Positions 1-6,970 of a DNA stretch of 19,017 nucleotides are shown piece after piece; the first letter of the stretch is position 1; the number at the start of each line of letters is the position of its first letter. The stretch is from an uncultured Eubacteriales bacterium (lineage in GTDB: Bacteria; Bacillota; Clostridia; Oscillospirales; Oscillospiraceae), in contig URDK01000052.1 of the NCBI GenBank assembly GCA_900546485.1, positions 1 through 19,017 on the forward strand. The letters are read 5' to 3'. The notes beneath the pieces were generated by a model that was not told the origin of the DNA, made no database searches, and saw only the letters and a list, made by a program, of their open reading frames with translations. The position numbers were made by a program, and so were the translations under genes.

Positions 1-1
1 G

Positions 2-172
2 ATCCGTGAGCGGATCCGCGCCGACGAGCTTGCCTTTGAGCGAGCGTCCGTCCGCGAGCGAAACGATGAGCTCCTTCGCGCCGTCGATGACGTGGTTGTT
101 CGTAACGATGTAGCCGTCCTTGCGGAAGATCACGCCGGAGCCGACGCCCTCGCTGCCGGATGTGGATATAAC
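2..172 (-). CDS. HtrA/DegP-like trypsin-like serine protease, internal fragment
   Basis: On the minus strand the frame reads as the start of the protease domain of an HtrA/DegP-family serine protease, a membrane-anchored or exported quality-control protease. The diagnostic stretch is GSGVIFRKDGYIVTNNHV (minus strand, roughly 142 down to 89), which carries the catalytic histidine in TNNHV. It continues as a DGAKELIV...LADGR block and runs off the left edge at VGADPLTD. The Asp and Ser of the triad and any PDZ domain lie outside the window. The N-terminal anchor normally found upstream is absent: the frame stays open only to a TAA at 218-220, and that part is antisense to the VanY-like gene and does not look like HtrA. 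I place the end of believable homology near 155-172. The family call is strong; an intact gene here is unlikely. Confidence 0.75.
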
Positions 173-704
173 GAGCTGGGAGTTCAAGATCGCCAATCTC
201 GACAACAACATCGGCGATTACGCCCCGGAGCTGACTGAGATGGAAAACGGCCAGTACTTCGACAGCCGCGCAGCCGACGCGCTGGCGGAGTTCATAGCCG
301 CCGCCCGGGAGGAGGGACTTTCCGTCTACCTCTCCTCGACCTACCGCGACTATGCCACGCAGACCTACCTCTACAACCGCAAGGTGGCCCAGTATGGCGA
401 GGAGGTGGCCAAGACGATCGTTGCGCCCCCGGGCACGAGCGAGCACCAGATAGGCCTCGCCGCGGATATAACCGACAAATACTACGAGTTCAAGGACGAG
501 AGCCTCGAGAACACGGAGCTCTTCCAGTGGATGAGCGCGCACTGCGCGGAATACGGCTTCATAGTCCGCTACCCGAAGGACAAGGAGGACGTTACGGGCA
601 TCATGTACGAGCCCTGGCATTTCCGCTATGTCGGCAAGGAGGCCGCGGCCTACATCATGGAAAACGGACTCTGCCTCGAGGAATTCGTGGCGCTGTACGA
701 ATAG
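120..704 (+). CDS. VanY-family D-alanyl-D-alanine carboxypeptidase, N-terminus missing
   Basis: This is a zinc peptidase of the VanY (peptidase M15B) family, which trims the terminal D-Ala from peptidoglycan stem peptides outside the membrane. Residue numbers count from a TTG at 120. The M15 motif SEHQIGLAAD gives zinc ligands His109 and Asp116, EPWH gives catalytic Glu164 and the third ligand His167, and STYRDY holds the substrate-site Arg76. The C-terminus is complete (TAG at 702-704). The start is not credible: TTG at 120 follows an in-frame TAG at 111-113, has no Shine-Dalgarno, and the first ~12 codons are antisense to the HtrA-like reading frame. Family-like sequence begins around 156-177 (PDVDITSW). 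No signal peptide or membrane anchor is present, although the family is usually exported. I therefore read it as a 5'-truncated gene joined to foreign sequence. Confidence 0.8.
   Translation: MRKITPEPTPSLPDVDITSWEFKIANLDNNIGDYAPELTEMENGQYFDSRAADALAEFIAAAREEGLSVYLSSTYRDYATQTYLYNRKVAQYGEEVAKTIVAPPGTSEHQIGLAADITDKYYEFKDESLENTELFQWMSAHCAEYGFIVRYPKDKEDVTGIMYEPWHFRYVGKEAAAYIMENGLCLEEFVALYE
131..176. other. Breakpoint between two N-terminally truncated, head-to-head genes
   Basis: HtrA-like sequence on the minus strand extends at least to about 155, while VanY-like sequence on the plus strand begins by about 156-177. Both proteins lose their N-terminus, promoter and ribosome binding site here, and the few bases where both readings look plausible overlap. 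Nothing resembling an insertion sequence or target duplication is visible. Assembly chimera or inversion breakpoint are the two readings; the closeness to the sequence end favours the former. Confidence 0.6.
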
Positions 705-718
705 TTCAAATGGGGAAA

Positions 719-757
719 GGCCCCGGAGCCAAACGGCTCCGGGGCCTTCCGTCTTGA
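719..757. terminator. Intrinsic terminator between convergent vanY-like and trx genes
   Basis: A perfect 12-bp stem (GGCCCCGGAGCC at 719-730 pairing with 735-746) encloses an AAAC loop. It lies 15 bases after the VanY-like stop and 21 bases from the thioredoxin stop, so it serves converging genes. The plus-strand tail TTCCGTCTTG is only moderately U-rich; on the minus strand the tail is CCTTTCCCC. It probably works in both directions with modest efficiency. Confidence 0.75.
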
Positions 758-766
758 AAAAAGGGT

Positions 767-1075
767 TCAGGAAAGGAGGGAGAGAATGCTGCTCTTGGGC
801 CTAGCGCCGGAGACGCGCTTTACAACCTCGCCGCCGCGCATGACCACAAGGGTCGGGATGCTTGTTATGTTGAAGACCGCAGCGAGATCGGGTTCCTCGT
901 CGACATTCACCTTGCCCACCAGAATGTCCGACCTCTCATCGGCTATCTCATCAACAACGGGGGATACCATGCGGCAGGGACCGCACCAGCTGGCCCAGAA
1001 GTCCAGAAGCACCGGCTTGTCGCTGTTTTTTACCACGCTGGAATAATTGGAAGAAGTTATCTTTACGGCTGACAT
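767..1075 (-). CDS. trxA: Thioredoxin
   Basis: A single-domain thioredoxin of 102 residues, the usual size, which reduces disulfides in cytoplasmic proteins and is itself reduced by thioredoxin reductase. The active site WCGPC is at residues 30-34 within DFWASWCGPCRM. The cis-proline follows in SIPT (Pro74), and the C-terminal strand pattern LVVMRGGEVV is typical. The ATG at 1075 is supported by AGGAGG at 1084-1089 on the minus strand. No thioredoxin reductase gene is next to it; the gene follows the MBL hydrolase after 70 bases and probably has its own promoter in that gap. No signal peptide is present, so it is cytoplasmic. The family call is secure; the symbol is assigned by motif and length. 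Confidence 0.93.
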   Translation of the reverse strand: MSAVKITSSNYSSVVKNSDKPVLLDFWASWCGPCRMVSPVVDEIADERSDILVGKVNVDEEPDLAAVFNITSIPTLVVMRGGEVVKRVSGARPKSSILSLLS

Positions 1076-1108
1076 CTTTGATTCCTCCTGTGTTTTTTTC
1101 TTGGCCTT

Positions 1109-1118
1109 ATATTAGCAC
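1109..1118 (-). promoter_or_regulatory. Probable extended -10 promoter for trxA
   Basis: On the minus strand the gap before trxA contains TGCTAATAT, an extended -10 (TGN plus TAATAT at 1109-1114), about 20 bases upstream of the ribosome binding site. No good -35 sits at 16-18 bases; a TTGTCA exists but 23 bases away, inside the palindrome at 1137-1149. Confidence 0.5.
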
Positions 1119-1136
1119 AGGGGGCGGCCGCCGTCT

Positions 1137-1149
1137 GTGACAATGTCAC
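1137..1149. promoter_or_regulatory. Palindrome GTGACA-A-TGTCAC upstream of trxA
   Basis: A perfect 6-bp inverted repeat around a single A overlaps the stop codon of the MBL gene and sits about 23 bases upstream of the trxA -10, where a regulator site would be expected. Just beside it, CACAG (1116-1120) and CTGTG (1135-1139) enclose the palindrome GGCGGCCGCC (1123-1132), which could form a hairpin in read-through RNA. Operator function is an inference from position and symmetry only. Confidence 0.3.
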
Positions 1150-2021
1150 GCTTTGCGCCAGAGCAGGCGGTTATTCTCTATGAGCGTCTCCGCGCGCCCG
1201 GCGTCGAGGTGCCAGGAGAGAATGGACTTCACCGTACTGCCCACCAGGACGTACTGCTCCATCGTGAGCTGGAGCGCCCAGCGGTCAAATACGCGCCCCA
1301 GGAGCTCGTCAAAGCAGACCGGCTCGGCGCAGAGGTCAAGCACGCTCTCGCAGAGAGCCTCAACGTGGCGGAGGTTGAGCTCCGCGAGCGGCGCAATGTC
1401 CTCCACGGCCTCGGCGTGGGCCGGAACGTAGAGCCCGGCCTCCAGCCCCGGCAGCTTCCGGAGCGTGTCGAGATAGGCGGCGACGTCGTAGATGAAGGGT
1501 ACGCCGTATTTCTCCAGAGTAGCGGCGCTGGATACGCAGTCGGCGATGTAGGCGGTGCCGTCCGCCGTGCGGTAGCCGACCATGTCGAAAAAGTGGCCCG
1601 GCAGGGGGATGATGTCGACGCCGGCGGGGAAGCCGGGGGCGGAGACGTCCTCCGCGGGCGAGGGCTGGGCCATAAGGAACTTGTGCCGCAGTGCCTTGGG
1701 CGGAAAGCCGCCGTAGAGGAAGGCGGGTTCGAGCACGGGTGAGCGCGTGAACGCCGCCTCGATGCCCGGGGCGAAGACCCGGCAGCCGGTCTGCTTCTGC
1801 AGGTACTGACAGCCGCCTATGTGGTCGGCGTTGGAGTGCGTCACCAGTATGGCGAGCAGCTTCCAGCCGTTCTTGTCGAGTATCTGGCGCACCTTGCGCC
1901 CGGCGTCCTTGTCGTTGCCGCTGTCGACAAGGCACACCCCACCCTCGGTTTCGAAAAGCCCGATCTTGGCGGGACAGTCTATATAATAGCTGCGCTCTCC
2001 GGCGCGGATAAGCTCGTACAT
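1146..2021 (-). CDS. MBL-fold metallo-hydrolase
   Basis: A 291-residue metallo-beta-lactamase-fold hydrolase of unassigned substrate, cytoplasmic with no signal peptide. The metal motif is THSNADHIGG: His62, Asn64, Asp66 and His67, so the second histidine of canonical HxHxDH is asparagine. Further candidate ligands are His143 (PLPGHFFDMVGY), Asp161 (IADC) and His202 (VPAHAEAV). The HSNADHIGG variant recurs, to my knowledge, in a clostridial subgroup of this fold, so I do not treat it as damage. The ATG at 2021 follows AGGAGG about 8 bases upstream and a promoter at 2043-2071. The stop codon lies within the palindrome before trxA. Residues 70-130 between the first and second metal motifs are family-specific and give no substrate clue. 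Confidence 0.85.
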   Translation of the reverse strand: MYELIRAGERSYYIDCPAKIGLFETEGGVCLVDSGNDKDAGRKVRQILDKNGWKLLAILVTHSNADHIGGCQYLQKQTGCRVFAPGIEAAFTRSPVLEPAFLYGGFPPKALRHKFLMAQPSPAEDVSAPGFPAGVDIIPLPGHFFDMVGYRTADGTAYIADCVSSAATLEKYGVPFIYDVAAYLDTLRKLPGLEAGLYVPAHAEAVEDIAPLAELNLRHVEALCESVLDLCAEPVCFDELLGRVFDRWALQLTMEQYVLVGSTVKSILSWHLDAGRAETLIENNRLLWRKA

Positions 2022-2042
2022 GGTCAGACCTCCTTTTTTGAT

Positions 2043-2071
2043 ACTTTACATCATTAGGGTGTGAAATGCAA
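2043..2071 (-). promoter_or_regulatory. Sigma-A-type promoter for the MBL hydrolase
   Basis: On the minus strand TTGCAT (2066-2071), a 17-base spacer and TAAAGT (2043-2048) precede the MBL gene; AGGAGG and the ATG follow. The -10 sequence and the spacer length are the same as in the promoter of the DUF4914 gene. Confidence 0.6.
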
Positions 2072-2102
2072 GGACTATCTCCGAGTGTGCTAAGATAAAG
2101 CG

Positions 2103-2131
2103 GAGGCGGGGCCCGAACGGGGCCCCGCCTC
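2103..2131 (-). terminator. Intrinsic terminator after the DUF4914 gene
   Basis: A GC-rich 12-bp stem (GAGGCGGGGCCC at 2103-2114 with GGGCCCCGCCTC at 2120-2131) and a 5-base loop lie 18 bases past the DUF4914 stop. Read on the minus strand the stem is followed by CGCTTTATCTT, a broken U-rich tail. It separates DUF4914 transcription from the MBL promoter. Confidence 0.7.
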
Positions 2132-2149
2132 TTTAAGTCGAAATATTTA

Positions 2150-4027
2150 TCACTCGCTCAGACCGAGGGGCAATATGGCGCAGTAGTCCTCGACGGTGCC
2201 GCGGTTTTTGAAGCACTCGAGTATCTGCTTGCCGACGGGGTGCAGCTCGTCGGTATCGTAGACGGCGAGCTCCTTCTCGAAGAACTTGTAGAGGATCTCG
2301 GCACCCTTGTCGTAGCCCTCCTCGCCCAGGGACTCCTGGAGCTCGGGGCGCAGGAAGCGGCTGGAGATGCGCTGGCCGTCGACCTTCATCTCGTTGAGCG
2401 CGTAGCCGAAGAGCGGGCAGCGCGCCGGGGAGAGCCTATCCATCTTCATGTTGACGCCGCCGCGGCGGGCGAGGTACTCCCTCGCTATCCACTCGGCCGC
2501 GAAGCCGACCTTGAAGCTGCCTATGTGCTGGTTCGGAATGAGGACATAGTGCGTCTGCGTGCAGCGGATTATCTGCTCGAGCAGGAGGTTGGCCTGCACG
2601 ACGCGCTTGCCGGTGGCAAAGGGCCAGTAGGAGCCGACGCCCTCGCTGGCGAGCGGGCTGCCGCCGCTGACGCTGGGGTTCTTGAAGCCGCGCGGGGCCA
2701 CAAGGCGCCAGAGCCAGGCCAGGGCGGGCGGGATGATGTGCATGAGGCCCATGATGCCGTAGGTAGGCTTCTTGGCCGTCGCGGGCGGCATGCGCACGCC
2801 GAAGGAGCGAACGTCGACATCCACAGGAGTGGAGACGATGTTCTCTATCATGCGCCGCGGCACGATGATGCGCGGGTTCGGGCAGGGCTTGCCGTCGGAG
2901 TCGAGCACGTGCTCCCAGGGCAGGCAGGTCGCGCGGGGCACGGCCTCGAGGTTCAGGAACATCAGCGGCTCCTTGGAGTGTATGGCGATGCGCTCGTACA
3001 TCGGGTCGCAGCCGTAGGAGGTGATGCCGTCGACGCGGACGAACCAGCCGTCCTCGCCGTCGACCAGGCTGAGCTTGCCGCCGTTTTTCTGGATGCTGGG
3101 CGGGCACATGGCCATGTCGTCCGTCACGGGTGCTATCGTACAGGTGTCGCTCATGCTGATGTAGCGCTCCTCGCCCGTCACTAGGTCGACGCCCAGCAGT
3201 ACGCGGCCGTCGGCGCAGCGCATGACGTCCTGCAGCAGCTCGCTTTTGCCGCCGCCGGAGGCGCCCTCGTGCATCATGACCATCTCATTCTCGTAGGGCG
3301 TGATTATCCTCGCGGAGGAGGCATGCGCCGTGACCCAGCCCTCCTGCTCGCCTATGTCGAGCAGTACGCTATAAATGCCCTTCTTCGCGGAGGGGCCGGG
3401 GTAGAGATTGTAGGAAAAGACCTCGTGCAGGTCCTGCATACGGTTGTGGACGACCACCTGCTTGCCGTTGAAGTGCGTGTGACGGAAGGGGGGCGCGACG
3501 TAAACCACCGCGCGGGGCTTGAAGTGGTCCACAGTGCGTATGTCGACAAAGGCCTGGAGCTGGGCCATGGCAAAGCCGAAGAAGGCCGCGTTCCTCGGGC
3601 AGACCAGCACGGCCTCATAGCCGTAATCATAGCCGCCGGCCTTGAAAGGCACGAGGATGAGCTCCTGCTTGGTCAGCCACTTGAGGGTCTCATGGCGGAG
3701 CTCGTCGAACTTGTAGCCGTAGACTTCCTCAAACCTGGGCTTATCCGTGGGCTGGTCGTCGGCGATACGCATACAATCGGGGTCGCGGCGGCGCATATAG
3801 TCCTCCGGATAGTTGACCGCGGCGCCGTTCTTGCAGCGGACGACCTCGGCCTCCTTTACGGGCTTGCCGTTTACGTCGTACAGCACCTCGATCTTGCCGG
3901 TATGCTCATTGCCGAAGATCAGCTCGAAGAGGACCTCCTTGCTGGTGGGGATAATGACGCTCGGGCTGTTGTATATCACCTTGCTGAGCTGCTCAGGCAG
4001 GGTGAACCTCTCAAAAAGTACATTCAT
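2150..4027 (-). CDS. DUF4914 family P-loop protein (uncharacterised)
   Basis: A 625-residue protein that I recognise as DUF4914, a family of about this length found in Clostridia and Bacteroides with no established function. No signal peptide or membrane segment is visible. A clear nucleotide-binding P-loop, GASGGGKS, is at residues 255-262, preceded by hydrophobic VMMHE and followed by ELLQDVMR. The glycine-rich loop and its surroundings recall the fold shared by phosphoenolpyruvate carboxykinase and HPr kinase, but that relationship is inference. Other stretches that look conserved are VVYVAPPFRHTHFNGKQV (~174-191), SVSGGSPLASEGVGSYWPF and PNQHIGSFKVGF towards the C-terminus. It is a single-gene unit with its own promoter and terminator. 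The ATG at 4027 follows GAGGA at about 7 bases. A pyruvate carboxylase lies in the same window but not in the same operon, so a link to C3/C4 metabolism is only a suggestion. Confidence 0.8.
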   Translation of the reverse strand: MNVLFERFTLPEQLSKVIYNSPSVIIPTSKEVLFELIFGNEHTGKIEVLYDVNGKPVKEAEVVRCKNGAAVNYPEDYMRRRDPDCMRIADDQPTDKPRFEEVYGYKFDELRHETLKWLTKQELILVPFKAGGYDYGYEAVLVCPRNAAFFGFAMAQLQAFVDIRTVDHFKPRAVVYVAPPFRHTHFNGKQVVVHNRMQDLHEVFSYNLYPGPSAKKGIYSVLLDIGEQEGWVTAHASSARIITPYENEMVMMHEGASGGGKSELLQDVMRCADGRVLLGVDLVTGEERYISMSDTCTIAPVTDDMAMCPPSIQKNGGKLSLVDGEDGWFVRVDGITSYGCDPMYERIAIHSKEPLMFLNLEAVPRATCLPWEHVLDSDGKPCPNPRIIVPRRMIENIVSTPVDVDVRSFGVRMPPATAKKPTYGIMGLMHIIPPALAWLWRLVAPRGFKNPSVSGGSPLASEGVGSYWPFATGKRVVQANLLLEQIIRCTQTHYVLIPNQHIGSFKVGFAAEWIAREYLARRGGVNMKMDRLSPARCPLFGYALNEMKVDGQRISSRFLRPELQESLGEEGYDKGAEILYKFFEKELAVYDTDELHPVGKQILECFKNRGTVEDYCAILPLGLSE

Positions 4028-4076
4028 TGCTGATTCCTCACTTTCCGCGGCCGCCGCTTTCGGCGTTCACTACATT

Positions 4077-4105
4077 ACTTTATTATCACTCCCGCAGTTT
4101 GTCAA
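4077..4105 (-). promoter_or_regulatory. Sigma-A-type promoter for the DUF4914 gene
   Basis: On the minus strand a consensus TTGACA (4100-4105), a 17-base spacer and TAAAGT (4077-4082) are followed by a leader of about 40 bases. The leader contains a short hairpin, CGCCG-CTTT-CGGCG (4052-4065), just ahead of the ribosome binding site. The region lies immediately after the SDR stop, with no clear terminator between, so upstream operon transcripts may read in. Confidence 0.7.
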
Positions 4106-4119
4106 TAATTAAACTCATG

Positions 4120-4902
4120 TCAATCCTCGGGAGGGCGGTGGGCATGGCCCTGCTGCTTCATCCAGACCTTCATGACCAGCCGGTGCGGCAGCAGCTTTAC
4201 AAGCAGTACCTGACGGCGCACGCTGTGGCCCAAAATGGAGAGATCCTTGCCCTTTTTGTAATCCTTGAGGGCCTTTTTGACGACGTCGGCGGGCTCCCAG
4301 AGGATGTCGTAGTAGGTGACGGCACCGTTATCGGAGACGGCGTGCTCGAAAAACTCCGTTTTGACCCAGCCGGGGGAGACGGCCATGACCCGGATGCCGC
4401 GAGGCTCGAGCTCCACGTTCAGCGCGCGGGAGAAGCTGAGCACAAAGGCCTTGGTCGAGCCGTAGACGCACTGATAGGGCACGGGCTGGAAGGCCGAGAG
4501 CGAGTCGAGGTTGATGACGCGGGAGCCGCGCTTCATGTACGGCAGCGTGAGCTGCGTCATGGCGACGAGGGCCTTGTCGTTTATATCTATCATATTCAGA
4601 TTGACCTCGAGCGGCGTCTCCGTGAAGAGCGCAAAACGCCCGAAGCCTGCGACATTGCAGAGCGTGGAAACGAGGGGCTTTTCCTCCTCAAGCAGCTTTT
4701 TGTATTCGTCAAAGCTCGCCGCGTCGCCGAGGTCCATGGGCAGGATGCGCGCCGGGGTGCGCAGCTCCTTCGCGAGCTCTTCGAGCCTCTCGCGGCGGCG
4801 GGCGATGAGCCAGATCTCGTCAAGGGTCTCCTCCGCGTCGATGGCCTTGGCAAACTCCAGGCCCATGCCCGAGCTTGCGCCGGTTATTACTGCTATTTTC
4901 AC
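4120..4902 (-). CDS. Short-chain dehydrogenase/reductase (SDR) family protein
   Basis: A classical-type SDR, an NAD(P)-dependent oxidoreductase of unknown substrate. The cofactor loop TGASSGMG is at the extreme N-terminus, then CNVAG (the NNAG position), then a serine-containing INLDSLSAF strand and the catalytic YGSTK (YxxxK). SPGWVKTEF is the usual post-catalytic motif. I choose GTG at 4902 (260 residues) over an ATG at 4917. GGAGG at 4911-4915 sits 8 bases before the GTG, would lie inside the coding region from the ATG, and the GTG overlaps the TGA of the kinase gene as GTGA. The C-terminal ~45 residues are basic (DYKKGKD, HSVRRQ, KVWMKQQ) and contain a hydrophobic VLLVKLLPHRLVM stretch, possibly a membrane-associating tail. 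It is the last gene of the long minus-strand run. Confidence 0.88.
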   Translation of the reverse strand: MKIAVITGASSGMGLEFAKAIDAEETLDEIWLIARRRERLEELAKELRTPARILPMDLGDAASFDEYKKLLEEEKPLVSTLCNVAGFGRFALFTETPLEVNLNMIDINDKALVAMTQLTLPYMKRGSRVINLDSLSAFQPVPYQCVYGSTKAFVLSFSRALNVELEPRGIRVMAVSPGWVKTEFFEHAVSDNGAVTYYDILWEPADVVKKALKDYKKGKDLSILGHSVRRQVLLVKLLPHRLVMKVWMKQQGHAHRPPED

Positions 4903-5414
4903 TGTAAATTCCTCCATTCGGAATTGAATAGGCCCTCAATGCGCTCAGCAGTCTCCTCGGGGCTGAGGGCGCCTGTGTTCAGTTTCCGTGTGCTCAAAGC
5001 TTCATATAACGGCAGGTAGGCGAGGGCACGCGCCGTGACATCCGGTTCCCGGAGCCCGGCGGCGATATCCAGCGCGAGCCGCCGCTCCAGCTCCTTGGCC
5101 GGGCAGACCAGAGATACGGCGCGCAGCTCACAGTCCGGCAGACCCTCCGTCAATGCGTCTATTATGCTCTGCTCGTGCATGACCCATGTAAAGACCACGT
5201 TTTCATACTCAGAGCAGCTGAGAAAGCCGGTGAGCAGAAAGCGTATGTTCCGCAGTACCATGGCCTTTGTCTCCTCCGTCACGACAAAGGGACGCGCGTC
5301 CCAGCACCAGTCGCCGTCAAGATAGACGCAGCGGGGAAGCCGGACCTGGAGCAGACGTCCTGCCGTACTCTTGCCGACGCCCATAGGGCCGCCGATAAGC
5401 CAGAGCCGCTTCAT
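4899..5414 (-). CDS. Small P-loop kinase/ATPase of unknown substrate
   Basis: A 171-residue P-loop protein with Walker A GPMGVGKS at residues 9-16, directly after the first beta strand (LWLIG), as in small-molecule kinases such as shikimate or adenylylsulfate kinases. YLDGDWCW (about 31-38) resembles the substrate-binding DxD segment of these kinases. A later arginine-rich block (KELERRLALDIAAG) fits a lid region. No specific substrate can be read from it. The ATG at 5414 overlaps the TGA of the COG2509 flavoprotein as ATGA, and the TGA at 4899-4901 overlaps the SDR start as GTGA, so it is tightly sandwiched and probably translated with both. I would not assign it to a named kinase family without a profile search. 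Confidence 0.75.
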   Translation of the reverse strand: MKRLWLIGGPMGVGKSTAGRLLQVRLPRCVYLDGDWCWDARPFVVTEETKAMVLRNIRFLLTGFLSCSEYENVVFTWVMHEQSIIDALTEGLPDCELRAVSLVCPAKELERRLALDIAAGLREPDVTARALAYLPLYEALSTRKLNTGALSPEETAERIEGLFNSEWRNLQ

Positions 5415-6970
5415 GTTCCCGCCCCCAGTGCCGCGATGACTGCCTCAGCGCATTTCATGCCGTCCACGGCGGCGCTGGTGATGCCTCCGGCCCAGCCGGC
5501 GCCCTCGCCGCAGGGGTAGAGCCCGCGCACGGCGGAGCAGAGAGCCCCGTCGCGCGGTATGCGCACCGGGGAGGAGGAGCGCGTCTCGGGCCCGGTCAGC
5601 ACAGCGTCGGGCGCGTCGAAGCCGTGGAGCTTCCGCCCCAGCAGGGGCAGGGCCTCGACCATGGAGGTGCTCACGACCTCCGGCAGCACGCAGCGCAGAT
5701 CGCCCCAGAACACGCCCGGTCGGCAGCTCGGCTCCACGCGTCCGGGCCCGGCCGACGCTTTTCCGGCGAGGAAGTCCCCCGCCAGCTGCGCCGGAGCCAG
5801 ATACCGACCGCCCGCGTATTCAAAGGCGCGGTGCTCTATCTCCCTCTGCCACATCGCGCCGCCGAGCGGCCCGGCGTAGGGGAAGTCCCCGGGTACGACG
5901 GAGACGAGCAGGGCGGAGTTAGCGTTCTTGCCGGCTCGGCCTGAGTAGCTCATGCCGTTGGTGACGACGCCGCCGGTCTCGCTGGCGGCGGAGATCACCT
6001 CGCCGCCGGGGCACATGCAGAAGGTGTAGACACCGCGGCCGTCGGGCAGGTGAACGTTCAGGCCGTAGTCCGCTGCGGGCAGCTTTTTCTCGCGCGGCAT
6101 CCCGTATTGGGCGAGGTCGATGTCCGCTTGCAGGTGCTCTATCCTCGCGCCCATGGAGAAGGCCTTGGGCTCAAGCGGCAGCCCGGCCTCGAGCAGCATT
6201 TTGAAGGTGTCGCGCGCGCTGTGGCCGGTGGCAAGCATCAGCGCCTCAGCGGCTATGCGCTCCGACACGCCGCCGGAGGTGACGGTGAGGCCGCGAAGCG
6301 CGCTGCCCCGGATGTCCAGCCCGTCGAGGCGGGTGCGGAAACGAACCTCGCCGCCCAGGGCCTCGATCTCTTCGCGGATGCTGACGACGACTTTGGAGAG
6401 TACGTCGGTGCCGAGATGGGGCTTGGCGTCGTAGGCGATGGACGCCTTGGCGCCGTGGTCGATGAGGCGGCCAAGAACCCAGGAGATGCGGCTATCATGC
6501 GTGCCTGTGCCGAGCTTGCCGTCGGAGAAGGCCCCGGCGCCGCCCTCGCCGAACTGGACGTTGGCCTCGGGGTCGAGGGCTCCGCCGGAGCGGAAGGCCT
6601 CAACGGCCTTTTGCCGCTCGTCCATGCGAGGCCCTCGCTCGAGAACGATGGGACGCAGTCCCGCACGGGCGAGGACGAGCGCGGCGAAGATACCGGCGGG
6701 GCCGAAGCCCGCGACGACGGGTCGCGGCCCGTCGTGGGAAAGCTGCGGTATTTCGTAGCCGGACTGCGGCTCACGCTCCTCGCCGCGGAGGCGGACGCCG
6801 ACGGAATAGACCCAGCGTATGGCCCCGCGTCTGCGCGCGTCGAGGCCCCGACGGAGGATGACGAGCTCCTCGATATCTCTCGCTCTGACGCCGAGACGCT
6901 CCGACGCAAGAGTGTAGAGGCGCTCCTCGCTCTCTCCGGGTCTTAAGTTGAGGTTTGTGAGCTTAGTCAT
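5411..6970 (-). CDS. COG2509-type FAD-dependent dehydrogenase
   Basis: A 519-residue flavoprotein matching the uncharacterised NAD(P)/FAD-dependent dehydrogenases grouped as COG2509. An N-terminal ~80-residue extension (RPGESEERLYTLASERLGV) precedes the dinucleotide-binding GFGPAGIFAALVLARAG (residues ~88-104). VQFGEGGAGAFSDGKLGTG is the family hallmark, with LATGHSARDTF further on. Near the C-terminus, GLYPCGEGAGWAGGITSAAVDG is the second FAD-contact motif. Substrate and partners are unknown. The ATG at 6970 follows AGGAG at 6979-6983, and a GCGCGC-TTT-GCGCGC hairpin begins immediately before that site. It is the first gene after the 201-base repeat-bearing gap and overlaps the kinase gene by 4 bases. 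Length and motifs are complete. Confidence 0.88.
   Translation of the reverse strand: MTKLTNLNLRPGESEERLYTLASERLGVRARDIEELVILRRGLDARRRGAIRWVYSVGVRLRGEEREPQSGYEIPQLSHDGPRPVVAGFGPAGIFAALVLARAGLRPIVLERGPRMDERQKAVEAFRSGGALDPEANVQFGEGGAGAFSDGKLGTGTHDSRISWVLGRLIDHGAKASIAYDAKPHLGTDVLSKVVVSIREEIEALGGEVRFRTRLDGLDIRGSALRGLTVTSGGVSERIAAEALMLATGHSARDTFKMLLEAGLPLEPKAFSMGARIEHLQADIDLAQYGMPREKKLPAADYGLNVHLPDGRGVYTFCMCPGGEVISAASETGGVVTNGMSYSGRAGKNANSALLVSVVPGDFPYAGPLGGAMWQREIEHRAFEYAGGRYLAPAQLAGDFLAGKASAGPGRVEPSCRPGVFWGDLRCVLPEVVSTSMVEALPLLGRKLHGFDAPDAVLTGPETRSSSPVRIPRDGALCSAVRGLYPCGEGAGWAGGITSAAVDGMKCAEAVIAALGAGT

Noticed and set aside
2240..3184. Long plus-strand frames antisense to the DUF4914 gene, and similar antisense frames over the flavoproteins, hemZ and the kinase genes
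   Set aside because: Low-complexity Ala/Arg/Gly/Val-rich translations typical of reverse-strand shadows; none has a credible start signal.
4903..4917. ATG at 4917 as the SDR start
   Set aside because: The GGAGG at 4911-4915 would then be coding; it is ideally placed for the GTG at 4902, which also forms the GTGA overlap.
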